Assembly (NCBI RefSeq): GCF_963678975.1
Contig: NC_089276.1
Span: 27,175,555-27,239,554, forward strand
Source of the DNA: Dysidea avara
Lineage: Eukaryota; Porifera; Demospongiae; Dictyoceratida; Dysideidae
Length of the DNA stretch: 64,000 bases
Direction of reading: 5' to 3'
Numbering within the stretch: position 1 is the first letter of the stretch; every line of letters starts with the position of its first letter. Shown here piece after piece: positions 47,961 to 61,000 of this stretch. The notes beneath the pieces are model-generated. The model worked only from the letters and a program-made list of their open reading frames with translations. It was not told the DNA's origin and made no database searches. A program made the position numbers and the translations under genes.

Positions 47961-48985
47961 ACTGTGGATAATTAGGCAAATACAGTACAGTTATGCAGAA
48001 CAGTTATGTAAGGAATGAACCCCACTCAGACTGCACAATTGGTCACGTGCATGAAACTTTAAGGTTACAGGATAGTGAGCAACTGTCAACATAAAAAGGC
48101 TTGGTGTTGTGTTGTGTATCAGCTGGTAACAGGCTTAAATTGTTGGGAGAATCATAGCGTACTGACTGGACAGTTACAAGGTACAAGAAAACACACGTAA
48201 CAGTACAAGATAACATAGATACAACACACTGGCACACCTGTAAGCGCATGCGTAGTTTTGCTGACTAATGGCGATGTTTTCCTGAACCAAAAATCAGGGC
48301 TGCCAAACTAGTTGTTAACATTTTGTATACACAGACTACTAGTTTGGCTTCTTGTCTAAGGCCTGACGGAGCCATTTGTTAGAAATAATGTTTCTAGTGC
48401 TTGTGATATGAATTTAAAAATTAATTTTGTGACCAGTGTCTTGTTTAGGCCATATTGTAGCCATATTTCAGCAACTATACACACTATTCACAAATCCTCT
48501 TGTCAGTCCCTCACAAGTGATGTTCTTCAAACCTTAGAATTGTTAGTAAGTTCTCATGGTTTTTCATTGGTCTGATTTTTGGTTCATAGTTTTCACTAAT
48601 CGACATAGGGACAACTCATGTTTCCATAACAACATTTGAATTCCATGTCAATTTATGAGAAGTTAAGAATGCATAAATATTTGATAACAATGGATTAAGA
48701 AAAAATCAAAACCCTAATCATGAAAAATGATTGATAGTGTACATGTGGGTTTGCAGTATCCCGTAACCTTAAACTAGCCAGACTAATCTTACCAGTTGGT
48801 TCTATGACTAGAAATAGATTACATGAACACTTACTAATATGGAAAAATGATGACATGATGGATCAAGTACATGAAACTATCAAATCTAAACTAATTCTAC
48901 TAGTTTGTTCTATGACTACAAATAGATTATACAATCACTTACTGATAGTCTGATCACCAGAAATTAAGCAATTTGGGTATTCAAG
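47960..48985. other. Gene-free stretch
   Basis: Nothing coding recognised. A diverged direct pair (GGTTCTATGACTAGAAATAG and TGTTCTATGACTACAAATAG, about 48798-48925) is present. Confidence 0.4.
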
Positions 48986-49450
48986 AAAATTGCCCCATTC
49001 TGAAACGCTTTCAACAAGTTGCTACAGAATTTTAAATAAATTATATTTAACAGAATTGTCTACTGACAGACTGACTGATGCCTTCAGGAAAGTGTAACTT
49101 GATAACGGCTAAGGCTACAGGCTTGATTTTTTCACTGTTTGATGTCGCTTCAGCCCGAGAGGTGCCTTTTGGCATACCATAGTACCTACAATGCATTCTT
49201 CATGGACTTACCAGTGTCCTCCTTTGTGTCCCATTCATCTTTGCTGACAGCGAAAAGTGCCATTTGGTGGTAGCACATGATGGCTTCCCTTCGTAACGGA
49301 AATTGTCCGTATTTCTTTATTGTGGCTATTTTGCTAGTAGAGGTGTTTTTAAACAGTTCTCGATTTGTACTGCTGTGTAACGGGTTGAACATAGCCGACA
49401 ACAAAAGCGTAACGGATACTTCACTTTGCAAACAATAATTAATGGGATCA
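48985..49450 (-). repeat. Interspersed repeat family A (inverted)
   Basis: Best match to 33890-34405, in the same sense; inverted relative to 23636 and 44520. Confidence 0.65.
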
Positions 49451-50214
49451 GTGGAAAAAGGGGTAATCCACATTTTGAGATTTGCCATTTTGTAAAAAAC
49501 AAATTTGCTTGGTTAGGCATAGTAATAATGTTTCCACAAAAATTTAACAACAGGACTTAAAAGTTCAAGTGACAATCAAATTATATTTATATAGGTTTAT
49601 GGCAATTCAGTAATGTCAAAAATTCTATTTAATTCCCACTATACATCCATTTTATTTTTCAAATGTGGCTTACTCCCTCTTCCATTGACCTCTTCCATTG
49701 ACCTCTTCAATTGATAGCTGGGGCACATGGCGCCATTTCAAATGTGGTATGCGTGGGTTCTCCAGTCATAATTTTATTTTACAAAAAAGACATAATATAT
49801 ATACACCTACCTGGGAACAGGTGAGCATATATATTCACCTGTGGTTTGAGGCACATGACACACTACTGCACGTCATGCCCATTTGCAGGCCAATAGCCTG
49901 CCACAGGTTCCAGTACTATCAATCACCTAAGCTAGTCAGGCTAAGAGTCCTCCTGCGCCAAGTGACCAATCATCCCAGTACATAGGCATGGCAAACCGGC
50001 TGGCATGCCCTTACTAATCGAACAGTCAATTACTCTAATAAAGCAGCCACAGTATTCAGAGAAGTACTATGAAGATGTAAATAAGGATTTTTATATGCTT
50101 TAACAGTGATACAATGTATATTTGGTGGAGGGCAGCAATTCTTAGTAGGTATTGACCTTTTCTTTTGCTGGCTCTTCAACACCGCCCTACCAAACCCTAT
50201 CTAAAAATATCTTA

Positions 50215-50420
50215 CTATACCTACGTACATATGCCCAGTCACCCCAGCCAGTGCAAGTACGATTGCTGGATTCATTTTTATAGACATACGTGGAGACTTT
50301 GATGATGGCTGCTTGTGGTTAGCAGCAGAGAATATCATTACTGTATCTGTTGAAATGAACAGACAAGTCCTAGCAATATACAGAAATACGTTTACTAAAT
50401 ACCACAATCGATTTTGTGCT
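50215..50420 (+). repeat. Diverged direct duplicate of 51780-51975
   Basis: Shares TTTGATGATGGCTGCTTGTGG, AGCAGCAG and CAAGTCCTAGCAATAT with 51840-51975. This copy is open for about 55 codons (GDFDDGCLWLAAENIITVSV), the other has a stop and shift. No family recognised. Confidence 0.5.
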
Positions 50421-50660
50421 GTGAGCCAACTCCATCGCTAAAGGAAATTCTACACGCCAAACTATGGCAAAATAAATGTAGTTAGTTTGCTTTGTTACTT
50501 TGCGTGTGTGGTGTCTTTCTACTCTATGGTGCATGTTAATTACGAGGCATGATAGACAGTGTTTCCACATTCTTACATCCTGTACAGGGAAAATGTTTAC
50601 TTTTTGAAAAGATGTCTGTATAGTATTTAGTTAACTATATGTATACTGGTGTCTGGTATG

Positions 50661-51223
50661 TACCGTATAGCAGGTTATTTTTGAAACAGAAATTTTCGCA
50701 CAAGAAGCAAAATCTGAATTTCGAAAGATTTTAATTTCGAAGAGTGCATATTTCGAAGTCCGGATGGATTTCAAATCGTAAATGGAAATTCATGACACAA
50801 AATTAATTATGAAGATGCGTGAATGCTTGCCGAAAACTGACTTACTGATGGAATAATCTTGTGCACTGGAGAGAAGACTGAGGGAGTCTCGAGTGGAGTA
50901 AATTCACTGGCACGATCACGCTCGATCATAGCTAGCTATCCTACCCGCTCGCATAGACACTAGGCATCAATTCCGGCCACTCTGGATCACCTGTTTTCTG
51001 GTTATTGGTACAGTAATGATACAGTTTGCCCATTATCATCAGCAATACTGAGCTAAAAGTCGAGGAATACACAAACGAATCGCCGAAAGTTGGACGGTTG
51101 CTTTCACTTGTGGGAATTTATTTTCAAAAAACAACCGGACGTGGGAATTTATTTTTGAAGAGAAAGGCCTCTTCGAAATATCCGAAAATAAAAACCTTTC
51201 CAAAATTACCAGCTATACGCTAC
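50661..51223. mobile_element. TIR element with CGTATAGC ends and TTCGAAA-rich arms
   Basis: CCGTATAGCAGGTTATTTTTG at the left and CAAAATTACCAGCTATACG at the right are inverted; ATTTCGAA words occur in both arms. No transposase recognised. Confidence 0.6.
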
Positions 51224-51239
51224 GTATTTGTTTAAAAAA

Positions 51240-51490
51240 AAATACATTTATACATTTCAGCTATTACTTTCCTAGCCATCACATTAACAGTTATGAGGAG
51301 ATGATTTCATTCATTGTAATGTCTCTACCATAACAGTCAAGTGACTATCTGTGTCTCCAGTAAACAGAAGAAATAATTGGTCACATCATTTACCAGTGGT
51401 TGCTTACATGAGAGTATAGTGATTTGGAGGATTTCAACAGTTTCTGAATACATGTACAGATTATACTATGTAAGTATTATTTACTCTTGA
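51240..51490 (-). repeat. Duplicated segment, copy 3 (partial, inverted)
   Basis: Reverse complement of 45220-45680 (GAGGAGATGATTTCATTCAT, GTCTCCAGTAAACAGAAGAA). It lacks the MITE present at 45308-45538. Confidence 0.85.
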
Positions 51491-51574
51491 TGTAAGGTAT
51501 AAAACATTTTTGCTATATGTACCTCTATGTGATATATATATATATGAAGAACTTTGCGTGGGAGTATCAAAGCA

Positions 51575-51695
51575 AAAACAGTGTTCTATATTCGCCATAA
51601 AAGCCCAAGTGTTCTATATTGGGCAGTTATAGAACACTTTAATAGACCACAGTTCTATATCAGGTAGTTATAGAACTGCCAGGTCTATTTTGGAG
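51575..51695. repeat. TTCTATAT hairpin cluster
   Basis: Adjacent short hairpins (GTTCTATATTGGGCAG with ATAGAACAC; GTTCTATATCAGG with GTTATAGAAC). Function unknown. Confidence 0.5.
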
Positions 51696-52139
51696 GTTGA
51701 TAGCCTACTTTGAGTGAGTAATCACTCAATTCTGGTCAGTACAACCAATCAACCAAACCAGTGTAGGCTGATAGCCTGACTGCACTGGCTGACTAGTCAA
51801 CCCAACCAGTAAGAGCAAAACCACTGGATTTAATTTATAGACACACTTGAAGATTTTGATGATGGTTGCTTGTGGTCAGCAGCAGTGAACGTTCTTAGTA
51901 CATTTTGCTCACATAAACGGACGAGTCCTAGGAATATCACGGAAATATGCTTATGAAAGTACCACAATCAAAAACTTTTGGTATGGAAGGGACTAGACTC
52001 ACAAAAACGACTAAGGCAACAGTGCAACGCAGGCGAAACACAGGCGCAATGCCTACTCTACCGATGATAACATTCCTCCGTGAGTTTCTAATTGTTTCAT
52101 GTGCCTTGTGTGTACCTCAAGTTGACAGTTCTCTATACC

Positions 52140-52308
52140 AGATAAAGCACCACCTTTCGGTTGTGCTATATGGGAAATACAGCACTCAAAGAGTGGTCTC
52201 GAGACGAAATATAACACTCGGCTTCGCCTTGTGCTATATTTGTCTCTCGCCCACTCTTTTCGTGCTATATTTCCCATATAGCACTCGCGGCAGTGCTTTA
52301 TCTAGTAC
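52140..52308. repeat. Palindromic element (ATAAAGCAC ends)
   Basis: GATAAAGCAC, GTGCTATATGGGAAATA and AAAGAGTGG recur inverted in 52235-52308. The open frame that crosses it (51947-52366) has repetitive content and no domain. Confidence 0.75.
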
Positions 52309-52802
52309 ATATATATACCGTATTTCCTTGTATAAAAGCCACATTCAAATAAACGCCTGGTCCTAAATAAACGCCAGTGGGCGCTACCTTAATACAAGGG
52401 ATAGGACAAGATTACAATAGCATAATTTGTAGAAAAATCCTTACTACAAGCACTGAAATCCGTGACTTGTCAAAAGTATGTTAACAGCAGCTGCTTATAG
52501 ACTCTATTTAGGCTGTTTTGGGTGGGTAATCAATCCCATATACTCCACCTGGTTTTCTAATATACTCCACGCCTTCAGGCGCAATATAACATATGCTCAA
52601 AACCCAGGTATATCTATTCAGTATGCATTTTTCACATGCAGTGATGTAACGAGGGCACTTATTTTGTAACATGAGCATGCATAGTTGCCATGGGGATAGT
52701 ATTATTACAAGAAAACCAGCTGGTTTTGCCAAGCCTACAGCAGAAACAACCATGATGAGGTAAGTAATTTGAGTATAATGTAAAATAGAGTTTAAAGCAG
52801 TT

Positions 52803-52925
52803 ATACGGGCACAATATGGATTTATAAACTCTCAGGCCCTTAGTAGCACCCTCACTTTGCTTGTGTGCTACAGATTCAGGCCTTCAGGTTTATAAATTTT
52901 ATAGACTCCACATTGTTCCCATGTA
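52803..52925. repeat. Palindromic element (GGGCACAATATGGA ends)
   Basis: GGGCACAATATGGATTTATAA and, inverted, TTTATAGACTCCACATTGTTCCC flank a GGCCCTT/AGGCCTT core. Confidence 0.65.
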
Positions 52926-52938
52926 ACTATTATATATA

Positions 52939-53110
52939 AACCATGGTTACGAGGTGTATTACACTTACATACATCATGAGGTCTGAAGTAAGAGAAAATT
53001 TACTGGTGATAAACCCTGAGTCAAAGCCGAGGGGTTTATCACCAGTAAAGTTCTGATGACTGAAGAGGAGGGGTGCATATAACTGCAATACACTGAAGTA
53101 AGCCATGGTT
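52939..53110. repeat. Palindromic element (AACCATGG ends)
   Basis: AACCATGGTTACGAGGTGTATT and TACTTACAT pair with AATACACTGAAGTAAGCCATGGTT. The inner stem is TTTACTGGTGATAAACCC and its inverse. Its end motif resembles that of 5977-6081. Confidence 0.8.
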
Positions 53111-53339
53111 CATATGATATAAACATAAAATACTCTAATATAATAGTCAACCACACTACGCTGGTTGTGTACTCTGAAATTATAGTAAACTGAAGCTTCC
53201 TTATTTTCCAGTTACTCTAACAGAACAGTCATCAGCTACACAGTCACCACATATTACTACTATTTCAACATATTCCTGGACTACTATAGCTTTTATCTGC
53301 TATTGAAATGATGTAAAGTAATAATATGAATAATTACTA

Positions 53340-54790
53340 GCCACTAGGTAATAGATAGAGTTGTTCTATTAGAGTATCTCATGGTTTACCAAATTGCAAA
53401 CATCAGTACAGTTTTTAATGACCGGTATACAACAGAACATGTTTACGTGTTACATTTAGGCTAAAGTTTATTGGCCTCAATAGGCAGGTGGGTGTATAGA
53501 CAGGTGGATTAGTGTATCTTAACTTTTGTTTCAGTTACAGTTTGTACATTGTCTACCACATTAGACCAAATATTATTCGCAAAGTCTAACTAGGTAGCTA
53601 CCTTATGAAATGTTCTTGTCTTTCACTAACTATCAGATTATCATGTTATGATATTTGATACTTGACAATGTTGTTGTATGTGGTCCACTCGTACACATTT
53701 GAGTATTTCATTAAAGTTTTAACAGGAAGCCCATGCATGTTATCATTTGCTGTATTCGTATTCTATAAAGGAGTTGGGGAGCTCAAAGCAGTTCCCAGGA
53801 TGTTGTCCATCCCAAGTTATACAAACAGGCTCCAATTAACAGTTGCTGAACTTTATTCTTGGTAGGATAGTATGACATCAGTCTGTTATGATTTTGATCT
53901 AAGACCTGTATTGTAGTTTCCACTACAGATCAAACACATCAGTATATTACAGGATAACATTATCACAGTTAGTTCAGTGGAGTGTTATACCATACAGTGG
54001 GTGGGTATTGTAGTGAGGTCTATTTTTTGTGAAGCAGCTAAAACAGCCTCCAACATAATTGTTTTGTGATTAAGACATCTGTAAAACACAAATTACTTCT
54101 TCATAATTCTATGCAACTCCCTGGGACAAAGTTACGACAACTTAAGAATATAGAAGGTTTAGACAAAATTCTTCCCACTTAAAAATATAAGAATTCAGTT
54201 TTCCAACAAAATTTTTATGAGTTGAACTTTGATTTGCTTATTTTATTTATTACATAATTATATAGTGTGCATAATAGGACAGGTACTACCAGCAACATTT
54301 GTAATGTGTGGTAAACACTCTAGGTATACACAATACACTACATGAACCTTATTGGTGCCACATTCTTTTTTGAATGAGTGCCTTGAAGCATGATTATATT
54401 ATCTATATGCTTAAAGTATAGACAAGTGATGTGTCAGGTTTCCAATGTTGTGTAGGAATTTTTGTCACTAGATAGCTACAAGATTAAACTTAGTGTAAAG
54501 TGTGCACGTGCATGACTCATTGTAAACAGTCCTTCACCACAGGGCAGGTACCAGTGATAGTTCACAATAATTTAGACCTCCCACATAACCCACTGTATAG
54601 TATACAAATGTACTTTAACGCTTGTCTGTGAGGTCCCCTAGGGAACCTTTGCAAAAATTGTAAGAAAGGAAATATCGTTCTCTGAACTAGCACATTTGTA
54701 AAGGTTTGTACTTTCTTATATAGAGCTACCTGTGATAAGTGACTGTGGGTTTTAGTTAAGTTCATTGATCTACCTCATTACTCTATTGGT
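53340..54790. repeat. Dispersed repeat family B (copy 3)
   Basis: The longest copy. Contains the TACAGTTTTTAATGACC, CAGGATGTTGTCCATCCC, GTGAGGTCCCCTAGGGAACC and AGCTACCTGTGATAAGTGAC blocks. Confidence 0.7.
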
Positions 54791-54996
54791 TATTAGTGAT
54801 TATTAGTAAACTCCAGTGTTCCTCCTTGGTAGTAAAACCCTGTGAATTGTGAGAGTAAAGAGAACGTTATTCACACATATTTGGTTGAAGCAAAGGTAAT
54901 ATGAAACATATGATAAACTATAAACACAACAAAAATTGAAATCATACCAACTTATTTGCTTGTAGTTACATATGTTTATTAAGGGATAAAGGTGTG

Positions 54997-55683
54997 TTAA
55001 GGTGGCTGGGAACAGTTTCCGTATGGCTTCACCATGAAATTTACAGGGCCTAAAACAAGCAAGCTATCTTCATGAAGTGCATTGAACTAACAGAAATCTA
55101 TGAAGCAGTTTGTTCTCTACCATTTACAACAAACAGGAGTTCTCTGGGATGCGTGTAGCGTAAGTTACAAATTTAGCCCTTCAAAGTGAACTCTTCCTCC
55201 GCGCTTGACGCTATGGGGCTGGATTCGCTGTTAGACACTATTTACCTGATTATCTATCATTGTGCGGAGGTAATTTTCCTACCAGGTCTTTAGTTCACGC
55301 GTTAATTCTACCCATGTCACACAAAGATTTGAAACGTTTTTTTTTTTTTTAAATTCGCCACTGCGAGGTCGAAGCGAATACTAAAAATCGGCTTCCGCAC
55401 AATTGCAGCTTATTTACTACTGATTGCCAATCCAAAATTCGACAGTTGTATCTTGAAAAACCGGCAACTAGTTCATTTTTGTATGGAGGCTTGTAATAAT
55501 AGTGCGTGGCGATCTTGTTAAATGCTGTGATGATGTGTGCTTACGCAACATAATTATATTCATTTGCAAATGACAGGAACTGGTGGTCAACCACAGTAAT
55601 GATTATATTTAAGCCTCATAGCTAATGTAATTGCTTACATAACACTGTTGAAACCTTATGAAAACTGTTCCGAGCCACCTTAA
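54997..55683. mobile_element. TTAA-flanked TIR element
   Basis: TTAA then GGTGGCTGGGAACAGTTT at the left; AAACTGTTCCGAGCCACC then TTAA at the right. TTAA duplication points to a piggyBac- or Kolobok-type non-autonomous element. The interior has a 12-T run and no transposase. Confidence 0.85.
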
Positions 55684-56244
55684 TCCCACCACAAGTAGGA
55701 TGTCACCCATGGCCAAGGAAAAGATAAGGCTGAGGTGAGTATAAGAAAGATACAAGTGTAGCTTCAGTTTGAGCATGCAACTAATACAACACTGAGATGA
55801 AACTGGAGATCCACCAATTAAAGTATCATCATAATGTCATTATGGAAGACACAGATGAAAAGGAGTACCAGGTAACTATTTTAAATGATGAACTGGGGAA
55901 GATTGTAGCACTTTCTGAAGCTAGCAATGAGCTAGGATGATTAACTCTTTGGCTTTTCCACATCTGTTTGAATATATTGTATGTTGTGAATGGAAAGTAG
56001 CTGATTATAACATGATTTGCATTTAAAGTTCCTTTTACTGTAATGTACAGTAACATTGTTTGATTGATTAATTTACCAATTGAAATAACATAACACTCTC
56101 ATAAAATTGATTGGTTTAGTCCATATAGCAAAGGAAAAGAAGAAGTGGTTTCATCCAAAGGTTTTGGCCTAGCAGAAGGAGTGGCGTCATGAGTGAAGGA
56201 GGAGGAGGATTGCAATGGCAGAGAGGAAGTGGAATAAGGTGCTC

Positions 56245-57215
56245 ACATATGTGACCGTCTCAGCAAAAACCCGACTTGTTCACACAATTAAAAAAAAAAA
56301 TTTATTCACTCAGCAATATCAGCAGTGTCCAAGGAATGGACCACCACAGTTTCAGCCTTCTGTAGTGTGTAGTTTTGGAATTATAGCGATAGATAGTAGG
56401 AAGAGCAGGGTAATCGATTTGTACAGCGACTATACAGAAAATAAACAGCAGGCGCTTACATTCGCAGCCATAACTTCCGTTTGGATTAGCCTACAACATT
56501 GTAATTTGGCTTAAAACGTTCACCATGGATCAGTACATCAGCCAATGTATAGTATCAGCCCTGTAGATACTTGCGCATATGGATATGAAGGCGGTTTTGT
56601 AGAAGAAATGATGACAATCTTGCTTACGTTTACCACATCGTAAACAAACGCACGTGATATGCATACCGTTGGAGCTAGAGAAACGAAACAAAGATTTTTG
56701 AACTCTCCATGAACATGCGAATAAGATGGTATATAGGTTTAATCAATTTGACTCTTTCTTCTTTGAGTACTGGCCCAATAAAAACTTGCGTAGTTTTTTT
56801 GTAGCATGCGTAATTTTACAAATTATTTTTAAATTTCGCTTTTCTCAATACGCATGCTTGTGCGAATAAGTCGGGTTTTTGCTGAGTGACCATCTCAGCC
56901 AAAACTTGCCAAATTCACACAACTTCCAATAATTTTTTTTTTTTGACAGTATCCCTGGATCACCAATAGTCTACAGCACTGGAATTTAGCTTAAAATTTT
57001 CACCATGGAATTACCAATCAACTAATAGCCCTGTAGTCACTTGCACATATGTATATATATGAAGGTAGTTTTATTGAAAACAAACTGTATGTCAACCACG
57101 TAGTAATTAAATGCTCATGACATGCACACCCTTAAGGCTAAAAAAATGAAACAAAGATTATCGAACTCTCCACGAGTAGGCAAATAAGGTAGTGCATCGT
57201 TTTATTCAATTTGAG
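56245..57215. repeat. Tandem pair of repeat family C
   Basis: GTGACCGTCTCAGCAAAAAC at 56251 and GTGACCATCTCAGCCAAAAC at 56886 begin two diverged, colinear units that share TTCACCATGGA, TAGCCCTGTAG, AAACGAAACAAAGAT and AACTCTCCA. The first unit carries an inverted pair at its ends (AAAACCCGACTTGTTC / CGAATAAGTCGGGTTTTTG). Confidence 0.75.
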
Positions 57216-57989
57216 TATTGCTGCTTTGTTTTTGTCTGCTTTATCAGACAGGCACCTGAGAGTGAAAACTGGAGACAAAGCCTATATGAGGTGCTTAAAA
57301 TGAGCCTTCTCTGAGTAGCTAATGACTCGATTAAAACCTGTATAATTTTATGGGAGCCTATAAAACATGGAATATGGAATAACAGAATAGCAGAAAATAA
57401 TAGAATAAGCAAAAGTTAGATTATGCAAATAGTTATAAAGAGGCATGCCAATAATCCTTGATAGTCAGCCATACTTGAGAGAAGGTTTCAATGGGACCGA
57501 ATGAGATGAATACTATTGGCTCGTGACCATGAGCTGCCAACAACGAGTATCACTGTCAGATGCTACGGTAAGGGTGGAAACAAATAACAATACAGACAAG
57601 CAGATTATTAATAATTCGGTTCTGTTTTTGACATAGATGCCATTGAAATACATCCAGTAAAAAAATGCATGCTATGTATAAATAACTTTATGCTAGTTTT
57701 AATCACTTCAGTAAACAGTGAAGGGAGACTCAAATTGAAATATCTAATTTACCAATGGATTCACCATGAGAGTCATTGTTTCATTTATGTAGCACTAAGC
57801 AAATATAAGTTATATGTGTTTGTTTACGTTGTGACGTACCTCTATCAATGCCATTTCTAAGCATGAACAGCCTTTTTGCTTAACAGAATGGGTGTAGACC
57901 AAAAACTATACCTTGATGAATGCCCCAGTTCATGGTGAATAGAATGACGCAAGTTCCAACTCTGTAGCTCGTTGCACTAGAGATTGATG

Positions 57990-58190
57990 ATCAATTAAAA
58001 AAGCACCTGTAATTTTTTCCAGTATAGGCACTGTACAAATCGATTGTTTTGCTCTTCTTGTTGTCTATCGCTATAACTCTGAAAGCACTTACCAGAGATA
58101 AGGCTGAAACCTTAACAGCCCATTGGTTTTTCTTCTTCCAGACAACAAAAAAGTCACAAAACAAAGTATAGGTTTTCACTCAGTGGGTCA
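57990..58190 (-). repeat. Repeat family C fragment (inverted)
   Basis: CAAATCGATTGTTTTGCTCTT, TATCGCTATAACTC and AAGGCTGAAACC match 56350-56450 in reverse complement. Confidence 0.65.
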
Positions 58191-58499
58191 TATTTATCAC
58201 AGCTATGAGAAATATTAGGTATAGCTACCTCAATAGCTTAATCATGTATGGTTACACTTAATAACACTAAAACTAGCCAAACACTAATAATATTTGCTAC
58301 TAGAATAATAAGCACTCCTTTTATGTTAGACGTGATAATTAAATACCTTATTGGACTGTATAACTACCATATAGACTGTCCTAGTAAACCTTATTGCTAG
58401 ATTTTACAGTTAAATACAACAATGATGCTGTGTAAGTAGATAAACTAAAACCCACAATCATTTATCATACATAGGTCTATATAAAGAAAGTGCAACCTT

Positions 58500-59000
58500 A
58501 ACAAGTATAGCTATATCCCAGTGGTAATGTTTCATATTTGGTGTATAATTTTTGCAAAGGTTCCCTAGGGGACATCACAAGGAAATGTAAGCATGCAAAG
58601 TAGATTTAATTTCTGTTCAGTGGTTATTTATGTGGGGTTCAAATTATAGTTTGCCCCCCCCAGCACACACACTTTTGGGCCAAGTACTAGTAGCCAATCA
58701 GCCACAGTTATATACACACACAGAAATACATAATTACATATACATGTAAGTGTTGACTTTGCTTTATCTTTATGGTTTGTCAAACTCTGTATACTATATA
58801 TGCTACTGAAAAATCCCAAAAATTGTTTGTGTAATGTCCATTTAGAAGCTACTTTAGTGTTCTTGACTTTCACTTACATAATGTTCTATTTGCTGTATTG
58901 CATTCTATAAAGGAAGTGGAGAACTCAAAACAGTTCCTAGATGATGTTGTCCAACCCAAGTCACATATAAGATTCCATTCAACAGTTGCTGAATCATATA
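58500..59000. repeat. Dispersed repeat family B fragments
   Basis: AAGGTTCCCTAGGGGACATC at 58558 (inverted sense) and, from 58800, CCCAAAAATTGTTTGTGTAA and GATGTTGTCCAACCCA in the forward sense, so the copy is rearranged. Confidence 0.55.
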
Positions 59001-59460
59001 ATCCTTCCTTCACATACTAATGCATAGAGGTTATCTGTTTACAGTATGTCATTTTAAGTTAGTAACAGTTACTAGACACCATGTTTTAGAGGCAAATATC
59101 AATGGGACCCATACGAGGAAATAAACTTTTTGCAATTTTGCATAATCGAAGAAAGACTTGTGGGAATTTGCTACACCGAGTGAGTTACTTAAATTAATAG
59201 CCAATTGAAGAGCAAGAATAAAGTGGAGTGGGTTAACTTAGCGGTACAAGCCAGCAAGCAGCTGGAGTTTAATGGCCCTGTTTCTTCCAGCTGTGAAGCA
59301 ATATTACTAAGCAACAAATAGCATAACAAATGCACCACAGCTTTCTTATTTTCACTATCGTTCTTCAGATTGTAACTCACTCTTGCTTTGCACATTCACA
59401 AAGATAACCTGTAATTATACAGAAAATATTTAGTGTGACATCAAACAGATGACCTCTATA

Positions 59461-60103
59461 CAGTAACGGACAAAAAAAAAAGTTCCCATTCCATTTGCAT
59501 TTTATGTTTTTGGTGAGGCGTTTCTGTTTTGTTAGCATTTTTAATTATTGCTGAGAATGCGTTTATGGTTACATAATTAACAGTGTTCCATCAATAAAAG
59601 TGAGTTAAAGTATATAGAACTAGATCATGCATTAAAATATAACTTTTAGAAAAGGAGATATTAGTAGAGTTAGCAGAATCCTGGCTGGTTTTGCTTTCTG
59701 GCACATGGTAGCTTCATAGCAACAAACCTGTGATTAAAAAACAATAAAACTAATTGTTCAACAATTGTACTAACCTTCTGTAGGTTTTGTTATTTTGCTT
59801 AGTGTTACATTGGCTTGTTTAAAGCTGATGCGAATGTTTAACTGCCAACTAGCTTCCATCCCAGACTCCTTGGAGCACTGTAGCAACGATTTGGCTGGCC
59901 AATGGTGCACAGTATTATTCATCGTCTCAAATAACTTTGCAATGGCTTGTACAACTGTTTGCAAATTTCACAAACACTTCAAAAATGGTAAGACTGATGC
60001 TAGCATTTTTATTTTTTATTCTGTTCTGAAAGCGTTTTCTTAGCCTTCTATTGCATGCAACGGAAACGGAACACCAATGGAACAGGAACTTTGTCCGTTA
60101 CTG
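59461..60103. mobile_element. CAGTAACGGAC TIR element, TA target
   Basis: CAGTAACGGACAAA at the left and TTTGTCCGTTACTG at the right, each flanked by TA (59459-59460 and 60104-60105). GTTCCCATTCCATTTGC also pairs inverted. Two opposite open frames of 64 and 82 codons overlap at 59770-60043. Neither resembles a transposase. Confidence 0.85.
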
Positions 60104-60424
60104 TACATATACTCTAAGTATTTCTGTCCAGTACATGCTAAGACTCCCACAACTTGTGATGGTTTGAATAAATTTTATTCTTGGTACGATAAAATGACAT
60201 CAGTTTGTTATGATGTTGATCTAAAACCTGTATTGTAGTTTCCACTATAGATCAGACCAATCAGTATATTATATACTATATAAAAACATTATCACAGTTA
60301 GTTCAGTTAGTTCTTTGTAGTCACGGATACAGGACACAATGACACAGGTTTAGTTCTACCATAAATCTGACCAGTTACAGTATAAATTTTTGTTATTGTG
60401 AAATCTGCAAATTATTGCTCCCTC

Positions 60425-60720
60425 TCAGGGCTCAACCCAGAATATTAACCTAGAGGGGGCGAAGTAAGTTGCTTCGGATTCTAGGGGGGTCTGGGGGCAT
60501 GCTCCCCCAGGAAAATTTTGAAAATTTAGGTGTAAATATACTCAATTTTGGTGAAATTTTACTGTGATGCCATTGAATATTGACCATTGGATTATACAAC
60601 TTTGGGATCAATTAAACCTTTCCATTTCTCAAGGCTTTAGGTATAAACCTAGGGGGGGCAATAGCTAACCCAGAGGGGGCCTGTGCCCCCCCCCGCCCCC
60701 CCCTAGATTAACCCCTGCCT
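60425..60720. mobile_element. G/C-run MITE
   Basis: CAGGGCTCAACCCAGAATATTAACC with AGAGGGGGC at the left and GCCCCCCCCTAGATTAACCCCTG at the right are inverted; GGGGGCATGCTCCCCCAGG follows inside. A non-autonomous element of a kind often seen in invertebrate genomes; superfamily not assigned. Confidence 0.6.
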
Positions 60721-61000
60721 CTTTGGTTAAAGGGTTAGGCAAATTCTGCTCACTTGCAAAATTCACTGTGCCAGCAGAAAATTTTGATTTGAAAATTTCA
60801 TAATAATTTGGACCTCATACACATAACTCGCTGTACAGTATACAAATCTACCTTGCGTTTGTTTGTGAGGTCTCCCAGGGAACCTTTGCAAAAATTATAA
60901 ACTAAAATAAAGCACCAAATTTTGCCAGATGTGGCTTTGAGGCTTATACTTTACTTACAGTATACACAGCTACATGTGAGAAGTGGTTGTGGATTTTAGT
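60720..61000. repeat. Dispersed repeat family B (fragment)
   Basis: GTTTGTGAGGTCTCCCAGGG, then GAACCTTTGCAAAAATTATAA, and GCTACATGTGAGAAGTGGTTG. Confidence 0.65.

Noticed and set aside
51947-52366. 139-residue frame
   Set aside because: It runs through a palindromic repeat and a diverged duplicate, with repetitive composition and no domain.
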